Assembly: GCF_001570545.1 (NCBI RefSeq) | Contig: NZ_BBXD01000018.1 | Coordinates: 139,782-203,781, forward strand | Origin: Herbidospora mongoliensis | GTDB lineage: Bacteria > Actinomycetota > Actinomycetes > Streptosporangiales > Streptosporangiaceae | Direction of reading: 5' to 3' | Length of the DNA: 64,000 nucleotides | Part shown: one piece after another, positions 16,062-24,247 of the stretch | Numbering within the stretch: position 1 is the first letter of the stretch | Layout of the letters: every line of letters begins with the position of its first letter | Position numbers and translations under genes: made by a program | Notes under the pieces: generated by a model | Told to the model about the DNA's origin: nothing | The model's input: only the letters and a program-made list of their open reading frames with translations | Databases searched by the model: none

Positions 16062-19000
16062 TCATGACGTGGCTCCGGTGAGCTGGGTGTGGAGGCGCTT
16101 GCATTCGTGGACGAAGCGGATCGTCCGGCGGCTGCGCGCGAACTCGGCGACGATCGGGATCTCGCCGCTCGCGCCGGTCCAGCGGGCCACGTCGGCGGCG
16201 AAGGCGACGAGTTCGGTGTGGGTCACGGTGATGCGCCGTCCTTCGCCCGGCAGCATCCCGGGCAGGAGGGCGCGCAGGATGCGCCACACCTCGTGGTGAC
16301 CTCCGGCCTCGGCCAGCTCGGTCAGGGCGGCGATGGCGGGACGGGTCTCCAGCCACGTGCGGCGCAGTGCCAGTGCGAGCTGGCGGCCGATCGCCTCGGC
16401 GGGCAGGTCGCCTCTGGCCGCCATCCGCAGGACCACCGGGATCGTCCCGGGCACGCCGCCCGCCAGCAGGACCGCGATGGTCACCGCCGTCGCGTCGCCG
16501 AGGGGGCCGTCGGCGGCGGCCAGGCGGGACAGCTCCGCCGGGGTCACGCTCGCGTACCAGCGGCTGCGCAGGACGAACGGCAGCATGTTCACGGCCGTCA
16601 CCTCGCGGTGCGAGGGCAGCATGGCCGGCCACCCGGCGATCCCGCTGCCCATCTCGTCGAACGAACCGTCTGGCGGCTGCCTCAGCAGCGCCCCGTCGAT
16701 CAGCTCGTCACCGGTGGGCGTGGCCCGCAGCACCGGGGTCAGGCGGACCTCGGTGAAGTGTTCGGGTTCTCCGTCGCCGAACGGGACCATGGACGCGTTC
16801 ACCATGTGGGTCCACTGGAAACCGCACTCCGGGTCGGGCATACCCGGCCCGGCCAGCCATTCGTGTGCCCTGCGCGCAGCAACCGAATCGATCTTCGCGG
16901 CCCGGTCGGCGGCGGCCGGGTGGCCGCCCCGGGGCAGCCGTAGCAGCGCCTGGGTGAGGTCGGCCCTCAGCGGTTCCACGCCTGCGGCGGCGCACGTCTC
17001 CAGGCGGTCGACCAGCACGTCGGGGTCGAGGTGGCCGGTCATCCACGTCGGCGTGGCCAGCAGCACCGGCGGCAGCGTGCCGGTGCGCAGAGCCCCGTAC
17101 AGCTCCGCGTAGCGGGTGACGAGGAAGTCGGACGGCGGCGAGAGATGTTCCGGGTGCGGGAGCCGGTGCCGTCGCCGCCACTCGTGCAGGGGCGGAAGCT
17201 CCCGGCGCTGGAAGGAGCGCAACCGGGACGGGACGAAGGCGACGGTGACCGCGACCAGCGGCTCGTCCGGGCCGGGCGGGGGCACCGGCAGGCCCTTGCG
17301 CATGGCGGTGATCCGGTCGGGGTTCACCCCCAGCTCGGCCAGGCGCTCGTACACGCCACGCAGGGAGTCCTGCGGCATGGCCTCGTCCGAGTCGTCGTAG
17401 AGGACTCCGGGCTCCACCGGACGGGACGCACGCCGATCCGGGACGGCGTCGTCGAAGTCCTCTTCGAAGTCACCGTCGTACTCGTCGTCTTCGTCGGGAG
17501 CGGGGTCCGGGGTCCGGTCGTCACCGGAGGGTTGTCCGTACAGATAGATCCGGCCGTTGGCGTAGGGGATCGGCTGGCCGGCCTCGTCGGCCACGGCCCC
17601 CGCCGGGCCGTCGTCGCTGGTCCAGGTGATGAAGACGACGCGGAGCGGGGTGTCGTCGTCGAGGTAGCGGCCGGGTCGCCAGCCGCTACCGGCCACCGCG
17701 AACCGCCGTTTCGGCGGGTTCAGCCCGATCTCCTCGCCCCGGTTGACCAAGCGGGCCGAGACCGAGTGACTCGCGCTGTCCCAGAACTTCTCCGGGCCGC
17801 GCGGCGGGATCTCCGGCAGGGCGCCGGGCGTGACGAGCTCCTCGGCCAGCACGGTCTGCCATTCGTCGGGGTCGGTGATCTGATCCCGGTTCTGCCGGTG
17901 GGTCTGCTGCTCGACGTGCGGCTTCAGCCTGCGGCGCAGGTTCGTGCGGTTCTCCGCGACCCCGCCGACGAAGGCCGCCATCCAGCGTTCCCATCCGATC
18001 CACCGCTCGTGGTAGTTCGGGAAGATCGACGGCTTGGGGAAACTCTCCCTGGCGGGCACCTCGGGCAGCGGAGAGAACTCCTTGCGCTCCTGCGGATCCT
18101 CGGCCGGGGCCTCGCCGCCGAAGCGTTCGGCCAGCCTCGCGCCCAGGTCGGCGGGGAGGTGCCGGGCGCCGTCGAGGATCGCCTCGGCGTGGTCGGCGAA
18201 CAGGCCGGCGTGCTTCAGGGTCAGCTCGGTCGAGCGGTTGCGCACGTCGAAAGACGCGTGTGTGTACGCCGTGGTCAGCGCGCCCACGAAGTCGGCGGCC
18301 ACCTCGGGAGTGGCCCGGATCGTCTGGTCGAGCCAGCGCAGACCCCGGGCGGCGAATTTGGCCTCGGCCCGGAACGTGAGCGCCTCGACCGCCTCGACCA
18401 GATCGGCGTGGTCGAGCGGCATCGCCGCGCGCACCTGTCCGACGGCCAGTTCGGCGACCGGGCCCGGAGCCGACGGCAGCAACCGCAGATAGTCACGCAG
18501 CCGGGGAGCGGACTCCTCGGGCGTGGGATCGAGGAGCGTGTGCAGCCGGACGAAGAACCGCAGGTCCTGAACGTCGCCACCACGCAGGAACCTGCTCACG
18601 CACCCGTCGAGCGCCTGCTCCCTGGGCAGCTCGCGAGCGGCGGCGGCCAGCCAGCGGGTCGGCCCGGGGTCCAGCCGCTCCTCGCGGAGGGCACGGCCCG
18701 CGCCGTCGGCCGTGAAGACGTGCGGCAACAGAACAGAGGTCAACGGGTCGCCGGCCAGGCTCGGCACGGTCAGCCAGGCCGCCACCAGCGGGTCGTGGTC
18801 GGGCGGCGTCGCCCCGGACTCACGCAGCAGCGCCACGGCCAGCGGCGCGAGGCGGTCGGCGGGACGGCGCACCCGCTGGGCCAGCCGGACCGCGACATCA
18901 CGACGCCACTCCGGCGGACGGGTCGCCGCCACCCGGCACACCTGGGCCACGTCGACGGTCCCGCCCCAGCGCCGGTTGACGTCGCGGCCGGTCATCCACG

Positions 19001-19259
19001 TCACGGCGGCGGCGGGGCCGGTGATGACGCCGACACCGGTCAGAAGCAGGGCCCCGGCCGAGGTGTCGAGCTGCTCACCGACGAGCTCATCCACGTCGTC
19101 GGGGTCATCAGCGGGGGGACGCCGCAACTCCTTCAGGAGGCCGGGCAACTGCCCGCCCAGCTCGGCGCGCTCCTCCTCGGTGAGCGTGACCAGCCGGTCG
19201 ACGAGGGGAGTGACCCGGTTGCCGGTGACCAGGTCGCGGATCTCCGTCCAGAGGGTCAT
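16062..19259 (-). CDS. DUF6493-like large helical protein, paralog A
   Basis: A 1065-residue relative of the proteins at 13208-16012 and 29270-32389. The ATG at 19259 overlaps the SWIM-gene stop as ATGA, so translation is coupled to it. It opens MTLWTEIRDLVTGNRVTPLV and carries the shared blocks TWMTGRDVNRRWGG, LAQRVRRPADRLAPLAVALL and RFLRGGDVQDLRFFVRL. A strongly acidic insert (DEDDEYDGDFEEDFDDAVP, roughly residues 605-625) separates the two halves. The C-terminal 300 residues again look like helical repeats, ending FAADVARWTGASGEIPIVAE. No catalytic motif is visible. Coupling to a SWIM protein is the only functional clue. Confidence 0.74.
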   Translation of the reverse strand: MTLWTEIRDLVTGNRVTPLVDRLVTLTEEERAELGGQLPGLLKELRRPPADDPDDVDELVGEQLDTSAGALLLTGVGVITGPAAAVTWMTGRDVNRRWGGTVDVAQVCRVAATRPPEWRRDVAVRLAQRVRRPADRLAPLAVALLRESGATPPDHDPLVAAWLTVPSLAGDPLTSVLLPHVFTADGAGRALREERLDPGPTRWLAAAARELPREQALDGCVSRFLRGGDVQDLRFFVRLHTLLDPTPEESAPRLRDYLRLLPSAPGPVAELAVGQVRAAMPLDHADLVEAVEALTFRAEAKFAARGLRWLDQTIRATPEVAADFVGALTTAYTHASFDVRNRSTELTLKHAGLFADHAEAILDGARHLPADLGARLAERFGGEAPAEDPQERKEFSPLPEVPARESFPKPSIFPNYHERWIGWERWMAAFVGGVAENRTNLRRRLKPHVEQQTHRQNRDQITDPDEWQTVLAEELVTPGALPEIPPRGPEKFWDSASHSVSARLVNRGEEIGLNPPKRRFAVAGSGWRPGRYLDDDTPLRVVFITWTSDDGPAGAVADEAGQPIPYANGRIYLYGQPSGDDRTPDPAPDEDDEYDGDFEEDFDDAVPDRRASRPVEPGVLYDDSDEAMPQDSLRGVYERLAELGVNPDRITAMRKGLPVPPPGPDEPLVAVTVAFVPSRLRSFQRRELPPLHEWRRRHRLPHPEHLSPPSDFLVTRYAELYGALRTGTLPPVLLATPTWMTGHLDPDVLVDRLETCAAAGVEPLRADLTQALLRLPRGGHPAAADRAAKIDSVAARRAHEWLAGPGMPDPECGFQWTHMVNASMVPFGDGEPEHFTEVRLTPVLRATPTGDELIDGALLRQPPDGSFDEMGSGIAGWPAMLPSHREVTAVNMLPFVLRSRWYASVTPAELSRLAAADGPLGDATAVTIAVLLAGGVPGTIPVVLRMAARGDLPAEAIGRQLALALRRTWLETRPAIAALTELAEAGGHHEVWRILRALLPGMLPGEGRRITVTHTELVAFAADVARWTGASGEIPIVAEFARSRRTIRFVHECKRLHTQLTGATS

Positions 19260-20584
19260 CGGGAGACCTCCACGGCGGCGCGGGCGACGATCCGGGCGGC
19301 CAGCACGTGTTTGCACGGCCCGCGCGAGCCGCGATGGTCCCACCACCACTCGCAGGTGCAGGAGCCGTCCGGCAGCGAGACCCGGCGGGCGCCACCCGAG
19401 GTGTGGACGGTGGCCAGCTCGCCCTCAAGGCGCACGGCCCCCGCCTCGACCAGCTTGCGCGCCTTGGCCAGCCGGGGGTTGAGCAGGATCACGTTGTCCT
19501 TGTCGTAGGGCAGCTCACGGTGGAAGTGGGCGGCCTCCGCCAGGTCGTAGCCGACCCGGCCGGCGACGCCGAGCTGCGTCAGCGCGGCCCGGACCCGGTC
19601 GGCGGGGATGCCCGCACGGTCGGCCAGCAGGCCGATCTCGACCTCGGGCTCGAAGTTGAGCAGCATGCCCACCACGTCGGCGTCGTTCTCTGCCTCGTCG
19701 GTGGCCAGGTCGCCGAGCACCGCGCCCTCACCGGAGAAGCCGCGCCAGCGCTCGGGGGAGAGGGTGAGCGTGTAGCGCATGCCCGGCAGTTCGAGCTCCC
19801 AGGCGCTGGAGGCGGCGTCGGCAGGGCCGTACACACGAAGGGTTTTCGCGAAGCGCAGCAGTGGCAGGAGGGTGCCGAGCCGGTGGGGACCGGCGAGCTG
19901 GACCGCACCCGGGACCTGACGGTCGGCGACCTTCAGGTCGCGACCCGACTGCGTCACCCACACCGTGCCCTTCTTGGGCAGCCCGCGCAGGAACCGCACC
20001 GCCGTCATGCCGGCCAGCTCGCCGCGCTGGTCCATGCCCGAGGCGATGACCTGCACCTCGGCGAATCCCCGTAACCAGCGCTCGGGGAGCGGCACCTTCT
20101 TCTCCACGACAGCGCCGTCCATCGTGGTCACGACCAGCTCGTCGAGCCCGACCCCCAGGTGCAGCGGGTCACGCGCGCCGATGCGCGCCAGCGCCTCCCG
20201 GAGCGGCGCGTTCACGTCGACGTTGGTGGTGCCGCGATCGAAGACCTCGCCGTCGAGGGCGCCGCCCAGCAGGTCGAGCCGGGCGTAGACCCCGCCGCAG
20301 GCCGAGAACGACTCGAACCGCAACCGGTCTCCGTTGCACGTCACCACCGGGTCGCGCACCCAGCCGGGCCGCGCCTGCGGCTGGTGGTAGCGGGCCAGCG
20401 CCACGTCGGCGACGCCGAGCAGCGCGGCCGCGGCGGGCGCCGCCTGGGTCACCACGCCGCTGAAGAACCGGGGAGCCAGTGCCGGGCCGGACAGCGCCCG
20501 GCCGCCGGAGGTCGCCAATCCGAGACGACCGTCGACAAGGGAGGAGGGCGCAGCGTAGGTGTACGCCTGCGTCGCTGAAGTCAT
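19256..20584 (-). CDS. SWIM zinc-finger protein
   Basis: A 442-residue protein. Near the C-terminus, after SLPDGS, comes CTCEWWW followed 12 residues after the second Cys by CKH, matching the SWIM finger CxC-xn-CxH, predicted to bind zinc and DNA or protein. The N-terminal 400 residues (ALSGPALAPRFFSGVVTQAA, VFDRGTTNVDVNAPLREAL) match no enzyme I recognise. The ATG at 20584 is preceded 7 bp upstream by TATTGT (20592-20597), suggesting a leaderless transcript. Its stop overlaps paralog A's start. Its first five codons (MTSAT) and promoter recur in front of paralog C at 32376-32424. Confidence 0.82.
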   Translation of the reverse strand: MTSATQAYTYAAPSSLVDGRLGLATSGGRALSGPALAPRFFSGVVTQAAPAAAALLGVADVALARYHQPQARPGWVRDPVVTCNGDRLRFESFSACGGVYARLDLLGGALDGEVFDRGTTNVDVNAPLREALARIGARDPLHLGVGLDELVVTTMDGAVVEKKVPLPERWLRGFAEVQVIASGMDQRGELAGMTAVRFLRGLPKKGTVWVTQSGRDLKVADRQVPGAVQLAGPHRLGTLLPLLRFAKTLRVYGPADAASSAWELELPGMRYTLTLSPERWRGFSGEGAVLGDLATDEAENDADVVGMLLNFEPEVEIGLLADRAGIPADRVRAALTQLGVAGRVGYDLAEAAHFHRELPYDKDNVILLNPRLAKARKLVEAGAVRLEGELATVHTSGGARRVSLPDGSCTCEWWWDHRGSRGPCKHVLAARIVARAAVEVSR

Positions 20585-20619
20585 GGCCGGGACAATAGAT
20601 CTTCCCACCGACAAACCGG
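20571..20619 (-). repeat. 49-bp promoter/leader segment shared with 32376-32424 (original-looking copy)
   Basis: This segment covers the SWIM gene's TATTGT -10-like box, the 7-bp spacer, the ATG and the next four codons except for one base. It matches 32376-32424 at 48 of 49 positions. A second shared block, GAACTAGATC, lies at 20632-20641 here and 32424-32433 there, and contains the stop codon of the upstream gene in both places. The 12-13 bp between the two blocks are absent from the other copy. Confidence 0.85.
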
Positions 20620-20634
20620 TGCGGCCCGCGAGAA

Positions 20635-21579
20635 CTAGATCGGAAAACTGCCGCGACGCCAGTGCCAGCGGCGGCCGGCCCGCAGATGGTCGACGATCGC
20701 ACGCTGGAGCACGTTGTCGCGCGGCAGCCGATCGAGCGGTGTGGTCAGGGTCCGGAACACGAACCGCAGCACCTCGACGTCGGCGTCGGGCCCTTCCGAC
20801 TCCTCGTAGGGCTCCAGCTCGAACCTCCGCTGGAACCGGACGATGTTGGAGTCTTCCGGCAGATACTCCTGTAGTTGCGGGTCGAGCAGCCACGAGCCGC
20901 AGCCGAAGGCGGTGTAGCGCTCGTCGGGGAAGTGGCGCGGGAAGAACACGCGGGCCTGGTCGAGCGAGGCGTCGATCGCCTCAGGAGTCATCGGGCCCGA
21001 CTCGGGGATGTGCAGGTCGAGGGTGGTGCCGCCGCGGTGGAACTGCAACCGGCCCATCTCGTAGACGGCGCCGCGCGCGTGCAGCGTCAGCCAGGCTTGC
21101 ATGACCGGCCAGCCCTCGCGGTTCATCCGCCGGTCGACCGCCAGGTTGCGGCCGAGGTCCGCCAGGCTCAGCCACGACACGGCTTCGTCGACGCCGTGGT
21201 CGCGGTGGTATGCCATGGCGACGTCGGCCAGGGCCAGAAAGGCGTACACATAGAGATGCCGCCAGGCCGGGCCCCGATCGCGGGGCAGCTCAGGACCGGG
21301 CAAGAGCCAGCCGCCGCCCCCGAGGTCGGCGCGGACCAGGGCGATCGAGCGGTCGAGCAGCCAGCGCAGCTCCGGGGTCCAGAGCGGAGAGCCGGGGTCG
21401 GGCCAGCCCTCCATGATCTCGGCGGCGTCGTCGGGCCGCACCGCGAGCCGGTCGAGCATCGCGGGCGCGTCGGCTTTGGCGGGCAGCGGAGCCGACGGCA
21501 GGTCGCCGGCCAGTCGGTGCACGCGATCGACATCCTCGACGGATACGCCGAGCCGGGCCGCGGTGTCGTCCAAGTCCAC
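20635..21579 (-). CDS. Acyltransferase-domain protein (NAT_N / GNAT_C type)
   Basis: A 314-residue protein from a GTG at 21579. The pattern YAFLALADVAMAYHRDHGVD, SLADLGRNLAVDRRMN and GAVYEMGRLQFHR, followed by LDLHIPESGPMTPEAIDASL, matches actinomycete proteins annotated with an N-acyltransferase N-terminal and GNAT-like C-terminal domain (DUF5596). The substrate is unknown. TAGGGT at 21587-21592 lies 7 bp before the GTG, consistent with leaderless expression. The stop lies 51 bp upstream of the SWIM start, so it may be the first gene of the SWIM/DUF6493 run, although that run has its own promoter-like box. Confidence 0.68.
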   Translation of the reverse strand: MDLDDTAARLGVSVEDVDRVHRLAGDLPSAPLPAKADAPAMLDRLAVRPDDAAEIMEGWPDPGSPLWTPELRWLLDRSIALVRADLGGGGWLLPGPELPRDRGPAWRHLYVYAFLALADVAMAYHRDHGVDEAVSWLSLADLGRNLAVDRRMNREGWPVMQAWLTLHARGAVYEMGRLQFHRGGTTLDLHIPESGPMTPEAIDASLDQARVFFPRHFPDERYTAFGCGSWLLDPQLQEYLPEDSNIVRFQRRFELEPYEESEGPDADVEVLRFVFRTLTTPLDRLPRDNVLQRAIVDHLRAGRRWHWRRGSFPI

Positions 21580-21619
21580 GCGGACGACCCTACTCTTCGG
21601 CCTCCGGTTTTCCAGGGCC

Positions 21620-21766
21620 TCACACCGCGCTGACCGCGATCAAAGAGCCCAAGGCCATCAGGGTGCCGACGATGCCGAGGGTCGCGGTGTCATGATCGCG
21701 GGTGGCCGCGATCCAGCTGGCGTGGGCGCCCATCCAGACGGTGCCGCCGGAGACCACCAGCACCAC
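21620..21766 (-). CDS. Small hydrophobic membrane protein, start uncertain
   Basis: From GTG codons near 21766 the frame reads about 48 residues: VVLVVSGGTVWMGAHASW, IAATRDHDTATLGIVG, then TLMALGSLIAVSAV. Two hydrophobic helices separated by a short charged loop are evident, with no known motif. There is no clear RBS, and the frame stays open upstream through ADDSLLR without a standard start, so the true N-terminus may differ. It lies 41 bp after the acyltransferase-like gene start on the same strand. Confidence 0.4.
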   Translation of the reverse strand: MVLVVSGGTVWMGAHASWIAATRDHDTATLGIVGTLMALGSLIAVSAV

Positions 21767-21778
21767 GATCCGCAGTAG

Positions 21779-21952
21779 GGAGTCGTCCGCCTCGGCTACC
21801 GGAACACCCGGCTCGAATACCCCGACACCTCCGTGCCGCTGCGCCGGAATCTGGCGGTCACCCCGGTCCCGAACTCCTGCATCCTGCGCGACCTGATCGA
21901 CGAGATCCGCCGCGAGCTGTGGCGGTCTCCCACCTGGATGCCGGCGTGCTGA
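21779..21952 (+). pseudogene. Open remnant ending in the start of the VWA lipoprotein gene
   Basis: Directly after an in-frame TAG, 57 codons read RLGYRNTRLEYPDTSVPL, RRNLAVTPVPNSC and LRDLIDEIRRELWRSP before TGA at 21950-21952. The composition looks like a real protein C-terminus, there is no sensible start codon, and the end overlaps the next gene by 34 bp as in translationally coupled pairs. It could be the tail of a deleted upstream gene, but I do not recognise the family. Confidence 0.3.
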
Positions 21953-23457
21953 TCCGGGTCACGCTGACCTTGTCGCTGCTGGCCGCCGGGTGTACCGGCC
22001 CGCCTCAGGACGACCTGTCCGGCCCGCCGTTCACCCTGCGCGTCCTGGCGGGTGACGGTCTCGCCGACATGGCCCCCATCCTGCGGGACGCGATCCCGGC
22101 CACCGGCGTCACGGTCGCGCTGACCACCACCGACGACCCGGCCAGGTTCGAGACGGCAGGGCGTGACTTCGACGCCATCTGGCCCGCGTCCGACCACCGC
22201 CTGCGGTTGCGCGGGGGCACAGCGCGGCTCGACGGCACCGTCGAGATCATGTCGTCGCCCGTGATCGTGGGCGTGAGCACGCGGGCCGCGCACCGCCTCG
22301 GCTGGGACCGCCGCCCCGCCACGTGGGCCGACATCGCGGCGGCGGCCGCCTCGGGCCGCTTCACCTTCGGCATGGCCGATCCGGCCCGATCCGACGACGG
22401 CCTCAACGCGCTCGTGGCCGCCGCGACCGCCCTGACCGGGCCCGGCGCGCTCCAGCCCGGCGAGGAGCACCGGGCCGCGCCCCGGCTCGCGGGTCTGTTC
22501 ACGGGGCAGCGGCTCACCGCGAACTCGACGTCGTGGCTGGTCAGGACCTACCGCGACGGCTTCGGCGCCGACGGCCTGATCGGTTCGGAGTCCGAGATCC
22601 TCAGCGCCGACGCGACCCTGCCGCCGGAGCACCGCCTGATCCCGATCCACCCGGCGGACGGCACCGTGACGGCCGACCATCCGCTGTCCCTGCTGGCGAC
22701 CTCCCCTGCCGCGAAAGACGCCTTCCAGCGGCTCACCCGCTGGTTGCGCACCCAGCCCGTCCAGGAACGCATCGCCGGGCTCACCCGCCGGCGGCCGATC
22801 GTCAGCGGGGCGCGCGTGGCGGTGGAACTCAGCGCGCGGCAGTTCCAGATCCCTTTTCCCGCCGACCTGGATACGGTGGACGCGCTCGTTCACGCGTACA
22901 ACGACAACCTGCGGCTCCCCGGCCGCACGGTCTATGTGCTGGACACGTCGGGTTCCATGAAGGGAGCTCGTCTCGCCCGGCTGAAAGAGGCTCTGTCGGG
23001 GTTGACGGGCACCTTCCGCCGCCGGGAGCGCATCACGTTCCTGCCCTTCGCCATGGAGCCGGGGGCGGCGTCCACCGTCGACATCCCCGAGACCGGGCCC
23101 ACCGGAGGGACCCTGCGGGAGATCCGTACCTACGTGGAGAACCTCACCGCAGGTGGGGACACCGCGATCTATGACTCCCTGGTCAGGGCCTATGACCTCG
23201 TGGGCATCGGGAAGGGCCGGATCCGGTCCGTCGTCCTGCTGACCGACGGGGAGAACACGTCCGGGCGCGGCTTCGAAGCCTTCGCGCGGTTCCACCGGGG
23301 CCTGCCCGGAGCGGCTCCGCCCGTGTTCGCGATCGTGTTCGGTGACGCGGACCGGGCCGAGATGGACCGGCTCGCGAAGCTCACCAGTGGGGCGGCCTTC
23401 GACGCGACGTCGTCGGCCCTATCACTCATTTTTCAGGAAATAAGGGGATATCAGTAG
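21919..23457 (+). CDS. Lipoprotein with solute-binding-like and VWA domains
   Basis: A 512-residue protein with a lipobox (LSLLAAGC), so it should be anchored outside the membrane. Residues about 35-290 resemble a type 2 periplasmic binding protein (LRVLAGDGLADMAPIL, DAIWPASDHRL, SSPVIVGVSTRAA). Residues about 325-510 form a von Willebrand A domain with the MIDAS motif DTSGSMKG, a threonine in GGDTAIYDS and VVLLTDGEN. Such fusions occur in actinobacteria with unknown ligand. The start is either GTG 21919 or GTG 21946; the shorter form gives a more usual signal peptide. Confidence 0.85.
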   Translation: MAVSHLDAGVLIRVTLTLSLLAAGCTGPPQDDLSGPPFTLRVLAGDGLADMAPILRDAIPATGVTVALTTTDDPARFETAGRDFDAIWPASDHRLRLRGGTARLDGTVEIMSSPVIVGVSTRAAHRLGWDRRPATWADIAAAAASGRFTFGMADPARSDDGLNALVAAATALTGPGALQPGEEHRAAPRLAGLFTGQRLTANSTSWLVRTYRDGFGADGLIGSESEILSADATLPPEHRLIPIHPADGTVTADHPLSLLATSPAAKDAFQRLTRWLRTQPVQERIAGLTRRRPIVSGARVAVELSARQFQIPFPADLDTVDALVHAYNDNLRLPGRTVYVLDTSGSMKGARLARLKEALSGLTGTFRRRERITFLPFAMEPGAASTVDIPETGPTGGTLREIRTYVENLTAGGDTAIYDSLVRAYDLVGIGKGRIRSVVLLTDGENTSGRGFEAFARFHRGLPGAAPPVFAIVFGDADRAEMDRLAKLTSGAAFDATSSALSLIFQEIRGYQ

Positions 23458-23463
23458 GGCGTG

Positions 23464-23997
23464 TCACTCAGGCGCGGATCGGTCGGGCAGCCCAGTATGC
23501 AGGCGGAACCGGGTGAACTCCGCCGCCAGGACGGCGGGCGGGTAGTGGGCGTTGCGGCCGCTGGGGTTGGGCAGCACCCACACCCTGGCCCCGCCGATGG
23601 TGCCGGGTTGGAGGCCGGGCTTCGCCGCAGGGGCATGGAACGCGGCCCGGTATCCGGTGACGCCGAGGAACGCCGCCCACGAACAGTGGATGCCCGCAAG
23701 CCGTTCCGCCAGGTCGCGCCCGCCGTCGGCGAGTTCCCGCCGGGTCAGCTGGGCGGCTTGCGAGGTCGGCCGGCGCACGATGCTGGTGATGCCCAACCCG
23801 AGCGACAGCAGGTCCCGCTCCCGCTCGGCCCGCATCAGGGTCGGGGTGAAACCGGACGCGTGCAGCGCGGGCCAGAACCGGTTGCCCGGCGTCGCGAAGC
23901 TGTGCCCGATCGCGGCGGAGACCGGCGCGGGATTGATCCCGATGAACACGACCGCCAGCCCGTCGGCGAGCACATCCGCGAGGCCTTCGACGGCCAT
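23464..23997 (-). CDS. mug: Mismatch-specific (G/U, G/T) DNA glycosylase
   Basis: A 177-residue member of the uracil-DNA glycosylase superfamily, family 2. The active-site motif GINPAPVSA (residues about 20-28) carries the Asn that positions water, FATPGNRFW follows as in E. coli Mug, and the second motif is LPNPSGRNAHYP. It would remove uracil or thymine opposite guanine, or ethenocytosine, in base excision repair. The ATG at 23997 has AGGA upstream. Its 5' side faces a degenerate pentanucleotide repeat. Confidence 0.88.
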   Translation of the reverse strand: MAVEGLADVLADGLAVVFIGINPAPVSAAIGHSFATPGNRFWPALHASGFTPTLMRAERERDLLSLGLGITSIVRRPTSQAAQLTRRELADGGRDLAERLAGIHCSWAAFLGVTGYRAAFHAPAAKPGLQPGTIGGARVWVLPNPSGRNAHYPPAVLAAEFTRFRLHTGLPDRSAPE

Positions 23998-24065
23998 CTG
24001 TTCCTGCCTCCCGCTGATCGCCGACGGCGCGACCGCATCGGCCGGACCAAGATGATCACATCGTC

Positions 24066-24246
24066 GAACCGAACCGAACCGAACCGAACCGAACCGAACC
24101 GAACCGCCCGAGCTGAGCTGAGCCGAACCGCCCGAGCCGAGCTGAGCCAGCCGAACTCTCCGAGCGAACCGGCCGAGCGAACCGGCCGAGCCGAGTCGAA
24201 CCGACCGAACTGGCCGAGCCGAGTCGAGCTGGCCGAGTCGAGCTGA
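24066..24246. repeat. Pentanucleotide repeat: 8 perfect GAACC units, then degenerate pentamers
   Basis: Eight head-to-tail copies of GAACC run from 24066 to 24105. The following 140 bp are built of variant 5-bp units (GAGCT, GAGCC, GAACT, GAGTC, GGCCG) with some slips. One frame on the plus strand gives an NRTEP-rich peptide, but 5-bp units change frame and there is no start or RBS, so I treat it as non-coding. It lies between the mug start (23997) and the stop of the PEP mutase-like gene (24248), both transcribed leftwards, so it would fall in a read-through transcript or in the mug promoter region. Confidence 0.85.
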
Positions 24247-24247
24247 A

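Noticed and set aside
17031-19508. An 825-codon open frame antisense to paralog A and SWIM
   Set aside because: It lies opposite well-supported coding sequence, has low-complexity Arg/Gly/Gln-rich translation and no family resemblance. Long antisense frames are expected in DNA with GC-rich third positions.
23461-24246. A possible NRTEP-repeat protein encoded through the pentanucleotide array
   Set aside because: The frame is antisense to mug for most of its length, has no start or RBS near the repeat, and 5-bp units do not preserve a frame.
24066-24246. CRISPR array
   Set aside because: There are no conserved 20-40 bp repeats with unique spacers and no cas genes; the array is made of 5-bp units.
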